The notes beneath the pieces are model-generated. The model was not told the origin of the DNA. It saw only the letters and a list, made by a program, of their open reading frames with translations, and searched no databases. A stretch of 64,000 nucleotides of DNA from Maea johnstoni (lineage: Eukaryota > Annelida > Polychaeta > Spionida > Magelonidae), in the NCBI GenBank assembly GCA_963942565.1, contig OZ012690.1:17586135-17650134 (forward strand). Reading direction: 5' to 3'. Made by a program: the position numbers and the translations under genes. This document shows, one piece after another, positions 30,512 to 42,096 of the stretch. Within the stretch, counting starts at the first letter, position 1; the number at the start of each line of letters is the position of its first letter.

Positions 30512-32668
30512 TTATATTGGGAGACACTGTCCCTTTTCCTGCTTGACTACCACTTTGATAGGATTTTCCTCCAACTCATGTTTTATTAGGAGACACTGTC
30601 CCTTTTCCTGCTTGACTATCACTTTGATAGGATTTTCCTCCAACTCTTGTTTTATTGGGAGACACTGTCTCTTTTCCAGCTTGACTATCACTTTGATAGG
30701 ATTTTCCTCCAACTCTTGTTTTATTGGGAGACACTGTCCCTTTTCCAGCTTGACTATCATTCTATTAGCATTTTCCTCCAACTCTTCTTTTATTGGGAGA
30801 CACTGTCCTTTAATGACAACCCATTGCCTTGGTTCTGATAACTGTGGTTCTGTATTGTCAGTTGATGTCTTTTGATATGTTAACTGGTGCTGCTTCGGAT
30901 GAGATGGTTCCCTACCAGTCTTATTACACTCATCAAACTGTAAAGGCCCCTCTCCTGTGTGAGTACGCATGTGTGTTATCAGACCAGAAGATTGTATAAA
31001 TGCCTTGTCACATTCACTACACTGGAAGGGTCTTTCCCCAGTGTGTATCCTCTTATGTCGTGCCAGAGTTGAGGTATCTGTGAATGCCTTGCCACATTCA
31101 TTGCACTGGAAGGGTCTTTCCCCACTGTGTATCCTTTTATGCTGTACAAGGTGAATAGACCGTGAGAATGCTTTGTCACATACATCACACTGGAAGGGTC
31201 TTTCCCCACTGTGTATTATCTTATGCCTTTTCAGAGTAGAAGATTGAGTGAATGCCTTGTCACATTCATCGCACTGGAAGGGTCTTTCCCCACTGTGTAT
31301 GCTCTTATGCTGAGCCAGACTAGAAGATTGAGTGAATGCCTTGTCACATTCATTGCACTGGAAGGGTGTTTCCCCACTGTGTATCCTTTTATGCTGTACA
31401 AGGTGAATAAACCGTGAGAATACTTTGTCACATACATCACACTGGAAGGGTCTTTCCCCACTGTGTATTATCTTATGCTGTGCCAGATTAGAAGATTGAG
31501 TGAATGCCTTGCCACATTCATTGCACTGGAAGGGTCTTTCTCCACTGTGTATCCTCTTATGATTTTTCATTATAAAAGAAGAAGTGAATGCCTTGTCACA
31601 TTCATTACACTGAAAGGGTCTTTCCCCACTGTGTATCCTCTTATGCTTTACCAGACTTGAAGAAAGTGTGAAAACCTTGTCACATTCATCACACTGGAAG
31701 GGTGTTTCCCCACTGTGGACTACTTTATGCTTTGCCAGATTAGAAGATTGAGTGAATGCCTTGTCACATTCATCGCACTGGAAGGGTGTTTCCCCACTGT
31801 GTATCCTCTTATGCTGTGCCAGATTAGAAGATTGAATGAATGCATTGCCACATTCATTGCACTGGAAGGGTTTTTCCCCACTGTGTATCCTCTTATGCTG
31901 TGCAAAATTAGAAGATGAAGCGAATGCCTTCCCACGTTCATTGCACTGGAAGGGTTTTTCCCCACTGTGTGTCCTCTTATGATTTCCCAGCACAAATGAA
32001 CAAGTAAATGCCTTGTCACATTCATTGCACTGGAAGGGTCTTTCCCCACTGTGTATCCTCTTATGCTGTACCAGACTTGAAGAACTTGTGAATACCTTGT
32101 CACATTCACCACACTGGAAGGGTGTTTCCCCACTGTGTATCCTCTTATGCTGTGCCAAATTAGAAGATTGAGTGAATGTCTTGTCACATTCATTGCACTG
32201 AAAGGGTCTTACCCCACTGTGTATCCTCTTATGCTGTACAAGGTGAGACGACCGTGAGAATGTCTTGTCACATTCATTGCACTGGAAGGGTCTTACCCCA
32301 CTGTGTATCCTATTATGCTGTACAAGGTGAGACGACCGTGAGAATGTCTTGTCACATTCATTGCACTGGAAGGGTCTTTCCCCACTGTGTATCCTATTAT
32401 GCTCTACCAGGTGAGAAGACCGTGAGAATACCTTGTCACATACATTACACTGGAAGGGTCTTTCCCCACAGTGCATCCTCTTATGCTGTACCAGGTGAGA
32501 AGACTGTGTGAACGCCTTGTCACATTCATTGCACTGGAAGGGTCTTTCCCCACTGTGTATCCTCTTATGCTGCACCAGATTGGAAGAACTTGTAAAGTTC
32601 TTGTTACATACATTACAGTGATAAGAGCTTTCATGCCAATCTGTATGATCTACCTTATCTGTAGACAT
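30512..32668 (-). CDS. ZNF-F: 20-finger C2H2 protein with shortened SUMO-site tail
   Basis: A 718-residue protein. I take the ATG of MSTDKVDHTDWHESSYHC (32668) because seven further upstream residues would need a TTG start. Twenty finger positions run from ~18 to ~570; finger 9 has Arg for the second Cys (CNERGKAF). Several fingers share the helix RSSHLVQ. The degenerate finger and linker are followed by four tail units and a fragment with about eight SUMO-consensus sites, in a variant form (ENPIKVIVKLEK). The frame ends at CLPI-stop: one base turns the K codon of the last IKQE into TAA (about 30513), so about 20 residues seen in relatives (ending VKQENLDV in ZNF-G) are missing. Confidence 0.9.
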   Translation of the reverse strand: MSTDKVDHTDWHESSYHCNVCNKNFTSSSNLVQHKRIHSGERPFQCNECDKAFTQSSHLVQHKRMHCGERPFQCNVCDKVFSRSSHLVEHNRIHSGERPFQCNECDKTFSRSSHLVQHNRIHSGVRPFQCNECDKTFSRSSHLVQHKRIHSGVRPFQCNECDKTFTQSSNLAQHKRIHSGETPFQCGECDKVFTSSSSLVQHKRIHSGERPFQCNECDKAFTCSFVLGNHKRTHSGEKPFQCNERGKAFASSSNFAQHKRIHSGEKPFQCNECGNAFIQSSNLAQHKRIHSGETPFQCDECDKAFTQSSNLAKHKVVHSGETPFQCDECDKVFTLSSSLVKHKRIHSGERPFQCNECDKAFTSSFIMKNHKRIHSGERPFQCNECGKAFTQSSNLAQHKIIHSGERPFQCDVCDKVFSRFIHLVQHKRIHSGETPFQCNECDKAFTQSSSLAQHKSIHSGERPFQCDECDKAFTQSSTLKRHKIIHSGERPFQCDVCDKAFSRSIHLVQHKRIHSGERPFQCNECGKAFTDTSTLARHKRIHTGERPFQCSECDKAFIQSSGLITHMRTHTGEGPLQFDECNKTGREPSHPKQHQLTYQKTSTDNTEPQLSEPRQWVVIKGQCLPIKEELEENANRMIVKLEKGQCLPIKQELEENPIKVIVKLEKRQCLPIKQELEENPIKVIVKQEKGQCLLIKHELEENPIKVVVKQEKGQCLPI

Positions 32669-35086
32669 GGAAAATAGGTGACCATGCAATGAGGTGAATA
32701 ACTAAATGAAAAATATTATATAAAATTGTGAGTCGTCAGTTTGCTTATGATTAATTTTTCTCAGAACTTTCCCTGCAGATACATCCAAGAGTTGTATTCA
32801 TAGTGAAGACTTGTATTCATAGTGAAGACACCAACTTCATGTGGACTTTTTGTTGGCTGATGCAGGTATGAAAGGTTAAATGACTTGAGATGTCCTTGTG
32901 ATACTTGAAAACAGGTGTCCCAAAACTTCCGCCATAGCTTCACAGAGTTAAGTCCATCACCTGATTTCTCTCCCCAAGATGAAGAAATGAAGAACTTTTA
33001 ACTTTGACCTTGATTTATTTTGTCTTCATGGGGTGATGTTCAGTCACACAATTGTTTGATTGGCGCTTATGAATCTGAAAATACAGATAAAAAATATCAA
33101 AGCAAGGAAAACAAAATACAAATTATGTTTGTCATCATTGGGTGATGTTTAGTCACACAATTGTTCTGTTTACCATTATGAATCTGAAAATTCAGTCAAA
33201 ACAAGGAAAACAGAATACAAATTTTACTTATACAGACATTTAGGTAAATCCTTTCATTCTATTTTCAATGTGACGTCATCTTTTGTTCTAACTCTCCATT
33301 ATATTTCAGGAATGGAAAATGAATTCTCCGACCTTGAATTGACTGGTTATCTAGGTTATTTTTGTTGCAATGCAATATCCTTTCACAAAATTCAATGCAT
33401 GGAGTAGTCTTGTATGCATCACTAGCAGGGATTTACACCTTTAAATTTTTCATAATACACTACTATTTTGATACTTCCTTATCAACTCAATACGATACAA
33501 AATTGCCAGCTGGTCCACAGAATAATAAATTGATTTCCAAAGATAGAACATATAGTGCTACCCTTTGCACACATGGGTCTATGTACTCGGGGAGCCTTGT
33601 AGACATATTGAGCACATGGGTCTGTGAACTTTGACAACCTCGTAGGCCCTTTGCACACATGGGTCTATAGCCATGTCATCAGTAAATCAGCTTTTAATCA
33701 GATAATCAAACCCTTCTCTAGGCTTTTTCACCATTAATCTGAAGTTGCCAATTGGCAATGGCCTTGTAGACCCATTGCGCACATGGGTCTATGTATGAAC
33801 TTTGACAACCTCATAAACCCTTTGCGCACATGGGTCTATAGCAATGTCATCAGTAAATCAGCTTTTAATCAAAGCCCTCCTCGAAGCTTTTTCACCAGTA
33901 ATCTGAAAGTGCCATTTTTATTCAAGATTTCAGCCAAAAGTACCAGTCTTAGGAAAAGAAATTCTGGCACGCCCAGTGCCAGTCTTTCTGCTATATGCAT
34001 GTTAAGTCTTTCACCATGGTTGCCAAAAAGGCCCTACCATTGACCTACATGTTGTATCACTCTAACAAATGCATAGACAATGATTGAGCCACATTTTCTT
34101 CAATTATTTATTTTGCCAATACTACAATATAAATATCCATTTGTCGTAGGTAGTCATATAACATTTTCATCTTTGCAGTTGATTATTGTAGTTGAAATGT
34201 TAGAGCTGGTGCTTTATCTCGTTTCAAAGCCATAACTAAAATGACTGGAGAAGATACTGCAGGGAACCACAGACAATATGTTATTAATAAAGAGGGAAAT
34301 CATTCTTAAAAATGTTCAATTCTTCAAAAGAAGGAAAATTCCTAATTGAAGTATTGGTAAGTTCGGGTCCCCTCCATCAGGGGTCAGGTTAGTAAATCAA
34401 ATGATAATATGGTGATGAATCAAATCAACAAGCTGTCAGCTGTATTCACATTCACAATTTATTGAATTGTTTTCCACATATACAATAACATGTAGGTTTT
34501 GAAAATACATTTGGGTGCATCATCTGCAAGAAAATATCATAAGTATGTCGGTCACTCTATTCTAATCTTATATCAATTTTGCTAATGTTACTCCTTAGAT
34601 GAATAAACGAATGGATATGTAGCGAGAGACCAATTACTATATGCGCTATAATGATAGTCTGGCTCTGCTGGGGGTCTCTGATCGGGCATCAGCGCGCGTG
34701 ATGTCACAAGGGAACAAGGACCAATGAGGGCTCTTGAAGCATTTATATTACAGAGAAACTTTATAGAGAGCGCAAAACACATCATTTGGGCTATTCGCCG
34801 CAGCTAGCCTGTTCAGGTTGACCAGCTGGTTTCATATCCACTCGTTTTTTTCATATCCACTCATTTTTTTATCAACCTCCAACTGTCTCCCCATTTTCTC
34901 TTTAGTAATGGGCCTGGTTTTACAAATCATCCATAGGTTGGGGAGTAGTATGCAAGTTTTTCTTTTATTTTTTTTTGCGTCTGACAAACTTTTTGGAGTA
35001 AAAAAACCTGTAAGACCAAAAATTATATTGGACTGGCCTTATGTATTAAATAGTTCAACAACAAGGTTTTCCTGCTTAACTATTGC
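32669..35086. repeat. Leader of ZNF-F, spacer, and 3' flank of ZNF-H
   Basis: The leader (32770-33020) includes a short direct duplication of TTGTATTCATAGTGAAGAC. The spacer matches 3561-4040. The CATGGGTCTATG minisatellite (33562-33840) is the longest copy. About 33800-35086 matches 20650-21946, with the CCAAT module at 34609-34835. No gene is seen. Confidence 0.8.
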
Positions 35087-36730
35087 TTAACTAACATTTT
35101 CCTCCTCCTCTTGTTTTATTGGGAGACACTGTCCCTTTTCCTGTTTGACTATCGCTCTACTAGCATTTTCATCGCCCTTTTGTTTTATTGGGAGACACTG
35201 TCCCTTTTCCTGCTTGACTATAACTCTACTAGCATATTCGTCCAACTCTTGCTTTACTGGGAGACACTGTCCCTTTTCCTGCTTGACTATAAGTCTACTA
35301 GCATTTTCCTCCAACTCTTGTTTTATTTGGAGAAACTGTCCCTTTTCCTGCTTAAATATCACTCTACTAGCATATTCCTCCAACTCTTGTTTTACTGGGA
35401 GACACTGTCCCTTTTCCTGCTTGACTATAACTCTACTAGCATATTCGTCCACCTCTTGCTTTACTGGGAGACACTGTCCCTTTTCCTGCTTGACTATAAG
35501 TCTACTAGCATTTTCCTCCAACTCTTGTTTTATTTGGAGAAACTGTCCCTTTTCCTGCTTAAATATCACTCTACTAGCATATTCCTCCAACTCTTGTTTT
35601 ACTGGGAGACACTGTCCCTTTTCCTGCTTGACTATAACTCTACTAGCATATTCTTCCACCTCTTGCTTTACTGGGAGACACTGTCCCTTTTCCTGTTTGA
35701 CTATCACTCTACTACCATCTTCCTCCAACACTTGTTTGATTGGGAGACACTGTCCAATTTCCTGCTTGACTATCACTCTACTAGCATTTACCTCCACCTC
35801 TTGTTTTATTGGGAGACACTGTCCCTTTTCCTGCTTAACTATCACTCTACTAGCATATTCCTCCAAGTCTTGTTTTATTGGGAGACACTGTCCCTTTTCC
35901 TGTTTCACTATCACTCTACTAGCATTTCCGTCCTTGTGTCTCATTGGGAAGAACTGTCCATTAATGACAAACCATTTCCTTTGTTCTGATAACTGTTGTT
36001 CAGTATTGTCAGTTGAAGCCGTTTTATACGTTAACTGGTGCGGCTTCGGATGAGATGGTGCTCTACCAGTCTTATTATACTCATCAAACTGTAAAGGTCC
36101 TTCTCCTGTGTGAGTCTGCATGTGTGATACCAGACCAGAAGATTGTATAAATGCCTTGTCACATTGACTACACTGGAAGGGTCTTTCTCCACAGTGTATC
36201 CTTTTATGATTTCTCAGACTTGAAGAATGTGCAAATACCTTGGTACATTCATTGCATTGATATGATCTTTTCGCACTGTGTATTCTCTTATGCCGTGCCA
36301 GGGTCGAGGAATCCTTGAAAGCCTTGCCACATTCCTTACACTTGAAGGGTCTTTCCCCACTGTGTGTCCTCTTATGGTTTTCCAGATAAGAAGAGAGAGG
36401 GAATGCCTTGCCACATTCATCGCACTGGAAGGGTCTTTCTCCACTGTGTATCCTCTTATGCACTGCAAGAGATGGAGATTGAGTGAATGTCATGTCACAT
36501 TCATCGCACTGGAAGGGTTTTTCTCCACTGTGTATCCTCTTATGCCTTCCCAGATTAGAAGAACATGTGAATGCCTTGTCACATTCATTGCACTGGAAGG
36601 GTCTTTCCCCACTGTGTATCCTCTTATGCTTTTTCAGATTGGAAGAATTCCTAAATCTCTTATTACATTCATCACAATGCAAAGGGCTTTCCTTTTCATG
36701 CCAATCCACATCTTTTTTATCTGAAGACAT
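35087..36730 (-). CDS. ZNF-H: 7-finger C2H2 protein with 13-unit SUMO-site array
   Basis: A 547-residue protein starting MSSDKKDVDWHEKESPLHC. Seven intact fingers (~18-206) match ZNF-B in order (TCSSNLG, TQSPSLA, PLSSYLE, KDSSTLA, AHSSSLR, IQSSGLV). The degenerate finger has also lost its second Cys (FDEYNK). The tail has 13 units with about 21 hydrophobic-K-x-E sites, including FKQE variants. A three-unit block ([23 protein letters not shown] types) is repeated head-to-tail, indicating recent expansion in 207-bp steps. The tail makes up more than half of the protein. Confidence 0.9.
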   Translation of the reverse strand: MSSDKKDVDWHEKESPLHCDECNKRFRNSSNLKKHKRIHSGERPFQCNECDKAFTCSSNLGRHKRIHSGEKPFQCDECDMTFTQSPSLAVHKRIHSGERPFQCDECGKAFPLSSYLENHKRTHSGERPFKCKECGKAFKDSSTLARHKRIHSAKRSYQCNECTKVFAHSSSLRNHKRIHCGERPFQCSQCDKAFIQSSGLVSHMQTHTGEGPLQFDEYNKTGRAPSHPKPHQLTYKTASTDNTEQQLSEQRKWFVINGQFFPMRHKDGNASRVIVKQEKGQCLPIKQDLEEYASRVIVKQEKGQCLPIKQEVEVNASRVIVKQEIGQCLPIKQVLEEDGSRVIVKQEKGQCLPVKQEVEEYASRVIVKQEKGQCLPVKQELEEYASRVIFKQEKGQFLQIKQELEENASRLIVKQEKGQCLPVKQEVDEYASRVIVKQEKGQCLPVKQELEEYASRVIFKQEKGQFLQIKQELEENASRLIVKQEKGQCLPVKQELDEYASRVIVKQEKGQCLPIKQKGDENASRAIVKQEKGQCLPIKQEEEENVS

Positions 36731-38739
36731 GGTAAATACTTGACCACAAAATGAAATAAATACGATATAAAATTGCGAGTCCCTAGTTTGCTTTTGATAA
36801 CTTTTTTCAGGTTTGCATTCAGAGTGAAGACACCAACTTCATGTGGACCTTTTGTTGGCTGATGCAGGTATGAATCGATAAATAACTTGAGAATCGTTCT
36901 TATCATACAAAAAAGAGTTGCCACAAAACTTCTACTGTGATGATTACTCAACACTTTTTACTGATAATAATGATGGTTAGCAGGATAAGGGTTAACATCC
37001 ACATTCCCCGCCCACCATTGTTTGAGTGTTCTCTCATAACATGAATCACACTATCCAGGCAATATCTCACTGATCTGGAGAAACAAAACATGAGATAACA
37101 ACTCATCACCTCCCACCCTTTAAGAGCTGACAAAACTTACTCTCAGGAATTGCAATTATAAATTTTGACATAATGTACAACATCCATACTCCCTGGCCAC
37201 CATTGTTTGTTTTTTCACTCATACCATAAATTACACTGTGTCACTGTCCATGCAATTCGGCATGTGAATCTTAATCAATTACCACTGACTCTTTGAGAGC
37301 TAACTAAAGTGACACCTTATATCAAAGACTCACTATAAGATTTTTATGATTGGTCAGATAATATTTTATACATTGCATATAATGTCTATCTGATAATATT
37401 TATCAGTATATTTATGATTGTATTTGGTCCATCATAAGCCTGCAGGCTCTTTCCATATCAAAATAGTAAAGGCTTATAATAGACCAAATACAATCATAAA
37501 TATACTGATAAATATTATCAGATAGACATTCATTATATGCAATGTACAATATATTATATAATCAATTATATATATATATATCTTATAGTGAGTATTTTAT
37601 AAAAGGAGTGTATTGTGTATTGCATGTAATGAATGTCATTACATGGATTGGACAATAAACTATTATCAACAACAACAACAACAACAAAACTCACATTCCC
37701 CTCAAGAAATGCAATTATGCACATGTACATTATCCACACTCTCTGGTCTAGCAGTATCTTCACTATTTTGATGTGGAAAGAGAACTGATTTTATGTAATG
37801 GCCCGTTTTTTACATGAAACTGGGAAAAAGGACTGTCGCTGCCAGAGAAGCAGAAACTGACAGAAACCAGTTTCTGCCAGAACTGTAAAAAACAGTTGAT
37901 GTCATGGTAAAAAACAACCAACCCTTGGCAGAAATTGCCAACCCTAATACTAACTAAAATCAACAAATCAAGCATATGATGTCGACTGTTCTTCATTTCA
38001 TCTTATCTCCCCACTTATACTGATTTTTACTTTCTGTGAAAAGAAAAATGCAACATTTCTGATATCACCCTGACACCACCTAAAGATATTCATAAATGAC
38101 TATTAATTAATTCCACTAGTTTGTATGCAGAAGTGTTCAACATATTTGATCTAAGATTAGCTGGAAAGTCATCACCCCATTCTCTCTTTAGCAATGGGCA
38201 TTAGGTTGGTGAGTAGTACTCGAGGAATATATCAATTTCACATTGTAAGGTGTACTGCTTTTCCCCACCTCCAAATGTCACCACATTTTCTCCTTCACAA
38301 TGGGTCCGGTTGCATGAAATATGTTGAGATTTGTGATTTAAAGTTTTCATTAGAGCTAAAGTTTCCCTTAATTTCATTATTTAGGTTAGCTGGCCTGCCA
38401 ATGTAAATTCAAAGGATCTAGAGACAACAAAGTGCTCGGTCATTCCAGGCGGTCAGGTCATTTTGAAGTGAAGTAGGGGAGAGGTGCTCACCAGACTGCT
38501 ATATCAAGCAAGACAAGCAGCATACACTAGTGGTGTGTCAATTGATGGAAGGCCACAAGTCTGATTAATCAAGCAAGAAAATTTGGTCACTTGTAAACAA
38601 CAAGCAACACTGAAATAAAATACTGTTCTTAGGGTGTTTCCAACAAAGGCAAAATCCCTTCAAGATAATAGATGTATTACCTTGTCTCTAACTATTTTCT
38701 CTGCCTCTTCACTTCCTGTTTCTCCTATTGACATTGAGT
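36731..38739. repeat. Leader of ZNF-H and block shared with 25860-27100
   Basis: The leader is cut short at about 36940 and joined to the duplicated block from 36975. The foldback element is at 37312-37610, the TTTCTGCC repeat at 37800-37950, and a (CAA)n tract at 37668-37686. About 38590-38739 matches 10898-11040. No gene is seen. Confidence 0.75.
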
Positions 38740-39483
38740 CAGGGACTTAGCCAGGACCCGTCCTACCTGTCTTATGGACAGGTAGTTTCCTTAAAACCTC
38801 CTGTTTGGACAGGCAAAATTTTCTATTATGATTTATCAATTTTGCCTTTCTGGGTGTAATACTGTAAAGTTCGAAATATTGGCGTGCTTCAATTTAGCGT
38901 ATTGATCCATTTATCCATATTAGCGAATCGTAATATTAGCGTGTGAACCATCTCTTGCGCAATTACAAATAACAGAATGGCGAATAATGCACGGAAGCTT
39001 CATATTTGGTATCATTTTTTTTAAATCATACAATGAAACAGAACGGAACTTAAAAAACATGCAGAGTGATTATGTGATTAGTAGCAGCGATACTAGTCGT
39101 GTAGCAATCCAGCCGAAGACGGTATGCTGGTGCAAAAGGCCTCCAATCACAGAAATGCGCCTGGAGGCCTGTGCAAAATGAAAAATCGTTGAAAAATGGA
39201 ACAAATATAAACGGATCGTAATATTAGCGAATCTGACCCACTCGCTAATGTCGCCAATAATAGTTCCACGCCAATATTTCGAACTTTACAGTAACCAAAT
39301 ATTTTCCTAACAAACCATCTTCTAGGACATAGCTGAAGTGTAAATTGCCCTTTTTGACAAACTAGGCTATTAAATGTAGCTGGTATAAGCATTTGAAGTA
39401 GATAATAAGCTTAATCTGAATGGGCAGATATTTTGAAATTGCTGTTTTGAACAGGCATTTTTGAAATCCTGGCTAAGACCCTG
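38740..39483. mobile_element. hAT-like element with 8-bp target duplication
   Basis: Ends CAGGGACTTAGCCAGGA and its inverted partner TCCTGGCTAAGACCCTG, 17 bases with one mismatch. An exact 8-base direct repeat CATTGAGT lies at 38732-38739 and 39484-39491. CAGGG ends with an 8-base duplication indicate hAT. It encodes no transposase and contains another transposon at 38862-39291. A left-end fragment exists at 11044-11190. Confidence 0.88.
38862..39291. mobile_element. TA-target MITE nested in the hAT-like element
   Basis: Inverted ends start CTGTAAAGTTCGAAATATTG and mirror at the right end (25 bases), with TA at 38860-38861 and 39292-39293. The related sequence at 11158-11172 (GGGTGTGGTAACCAAAT) is the empty site. 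The length is 430 bp with no transposase. Confidence 0.88.
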
Positions 39484-39491
39484 CATTGAGT

Positions 39492-40234
39492 CAGGAAAAA
39501 GTGGTAAACTCAAACGCGCCACTATTAGTGTTCGGAATCGGTCACAATTTTCAAGATCGATCATCTGTCCATCTGAACGACCAATGATCGATTTATAATC
39601 GAAGTTGTATGTGCGCAGTTTTCCTTTGGTAGTCTTGGCTTGTTCAAGGGTTCTTGGCTCCATTCTTGTAAAGGAGCTAATCTAACTCTCTTTACATACC
39701 CATTGAACCCCTTAGTTTTACTTGTTACAGTACTGCTTGATATTAATTAAGATTGTGCAGTCTTAAGTGGTGTCTCTCACTTGAACAAAAGGATGTTTCG
39801 AGATGCAATTTTTTTTTTCAAAAAACTTAAATAATCGATCTTATAGAATTGCAATCAATCATCAAAATCAGAGGTTGAATGACTGATTAATCGGTATGTC
39901 CGATTAATCGGACGATCCCTAGCCACTATATTTAAAAAAATAACATTCAAAATAAACTTAATAAATGCAATCTCAGTCTATTACATACATCGTCTAAACC
40001 GGCAATGATTTTGGCACCGCTCAAAGGTCCGCGCGCCCACAATGCATTTGCACTGAAGTCAACATCCTACTTCTTTCAAGGTAAACATTGTTGGAATTTT
40101 GAAATGTTCTTTTTTTGTTCTTTTTGCACCTGACAAACTCTTTGAAGTAGAAAAAATCTGTGAAACTAAAAATTAGATTGGACTGGCCTTATGTATTAAA
40201 TTGTTCAACATCAAGGTTTTTCTGCTCAACTATT
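39492..40234. other. Spacer, no gene seen
   Basis: Only the last ~310 bases are recognisable, matching 11280-11587 (the 3' flank of ZNF-C). Nothing else could be assigned. Confidence 0.5.
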
Positions 40235-40443
40235 GCTTAACTCGCATTTTCCTAGACCTCTTGTTTTATTGGCGGACACTGTCCCTTTTCCTGCTTGAAT
40301 ATTACTCTACTAGCATTTTCCTCCAATTCTTGTTTTATTGGGAGACATTTTTCCTTTTCCTGCTTGACTATCACTCTACTAGCATATTCTCCCAGCTCTT
40401 GTTTTACTGGCAGACACTGTCCCTTTTCCTGCTTGACTATCAC
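40235..40443 (-). pseudogene. ZNF tail relic: three SUMO-site units without fingers
   Basis: About three tail units ([33 protein letters not shown]) in the 3' context of ZNF-C but with no fingers upstream. A base change makes a stop in EVEEN (about 40252), earlier than the ZNF-C end. On the 5' side it abuts a hAT transposase fragment at 40444. It is a dead remnant. Confidence 0.85.
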
Positions 40444-41489
40444 TGCAACAAGATCCGCAACCGTCTTGGGGTAGAAAAAGCAGCCAAAATTGTTTTCTGC
40501 TATAGGATGTTAAGGGGAAAGGAGGACCTGGATTATTAGTTAACCCCATGTAGGTCAAGTGCAAATGTAGGGCCTCTAATTGTGTAGTTAATCCCATTGA
40601 ATTGCTATTAGAATGAAACTGACTACATATAGCTTAACTGCTTCTTTTCAACATCCATAGTTAATAAGAACCCTGTGTATATAATGGACCAGCAACCTGG
40701 ATATGAAACTAATCCAATGTTAATGTCTTAACTCAAGTTATAAAGAAACAGTTTGTCATTAGACAGAGATAGCTGAACAGTGATCAGCATCAATCAACAG
40801 ATTAGCACCAGGAGTACACAGATGGTGTGGAAAACTAGAACAGTTTGATTAACTCAAGAGTAAGAATAACTTTCAACTAAATATTTCTCAAATGTTGCAT
40901 TGTTCTTAAGATATTTCTATAAGAGTCGGGCCAGATGTATGATTATCATGTGAATGGGTTAAGAGGATGTTATCTCACTTTTGCACCCGTTTGTGTATGG
41001 TTAACTACTGGAAATATGCATCTCAAAATATTGCTTTGCTATCAAGATATTTCTATTAAGTCCAGGTGTATGACACTCATGTTAATGAGTTCAGAGGATG
41101 TTATCTCTCTATTTTCTTACTAAATAACTTTGTATGGTTAACTTAAATCAATATATATATAAGGTTAAACTAGTATGTAAAGGGTCATGTATGTGGAAGG
41201 TATCTATCAGATAAAACAAATTTACAACGGTTAAACAAAGTGTGACATTAGGAATTGATGTAATATATTGTAAGATTATAATGGCATACATATAAACTAT
41301 TCTACCTCAGATCATTTTGTTTGTTATAACTGCCCATTAATGTTATTCATAACCCATAGTTTTTTCAATTCTTATCGTAGATCCCATTCTTCCATCTCTT
41401 CCGGAAGAAAGTGAAAAAATACAGAAGAAACCATGTTTCTTCCGTTGTCCTGGAAGAAATAAGTTTTTTCCGGAAGAAACCCAACCCTG
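40444..41489 (+). mobile_element. 3' part of a hAT transposon with transposase C-terminus
   Basis: At 40444-40539 a plus-strand frame reads IRNRLGVEKAAKIVFCYRML and then ends in a stop. This pattern fits the C-terminal dimerisation region of hAT transposases. About 950 bases of non-coding sequence follow, with repeated TTTCTTCC/GGAAGAAA motifs near the right end, and then an end reading CAGGGTTGGGTTTCTTCCGG on the minus strand (finishing at 41489). The flank continues with CCACAAACGACC, which is intact at about 28277. The left part of the element is missing, so the piece is 5'-truncated against the ZNF tail relic. Confidence 0.65.
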
Positions 41490-42096
41490 CCACAAACGAC
41501 CTTTCATAATTGACCAATCAGAACATGACCTGTCTTAAAATATGCGAGTAATATGTTTTAAATTTTGAGACCTCATTTGTTGTAATTGTATTAATATAAC
41601 TGAATTTACAATTAAAAAGGTTACCCCTACCGCTAGTTTTCCTTCTCTCTTGGCCTGGTTACATAAAAAAAAATCATAAGATTTTGTGATTCATGGTTTC
41701 CATAAGGGCCTCAGTGCAGTAATTATTATTTCTAACCTTTCGTTTATCTAAAGATAGTCTTAAAGAAAGTTGAACTTCCAATATAAATTCAGGAAATTTA
41801 AAGAGTTCAGAACTCTCCCCAGTTCCTGGAAGCCAGGTCAGTTATCTAGTTGTAAAATACAGGAAAAGATCTTCCTGGACCAGTATATAAAGCAAGACAT
41901 GTGGTATATAATCCTTCATTCTCTGTCAGACCACAGAGAATGTAACATCGGTTCGAGAGACCGTCTCACCAATGCCAGTGTTTATCCTATGTTGCCTAGC
42001 CAAAAGCTCTTGTACCCCCACATGAATTCTCTAGGTTGCACAATGTTGTTTGCTGTACTACTTATGAACTCGCTTCATCCATAAATTATGTAATTG
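41490..42096. repeat. 3' flank of ZNF-G, mosaic of 28262-28815 and 30395-30473
   Basis: About 41490-42033 matches 28277-28815, and about 42033-42096 matches 30395-30460 (the 3' flank of ZNF-F). The join lies near 42033. No gene is seen. Confidence 0.8.
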
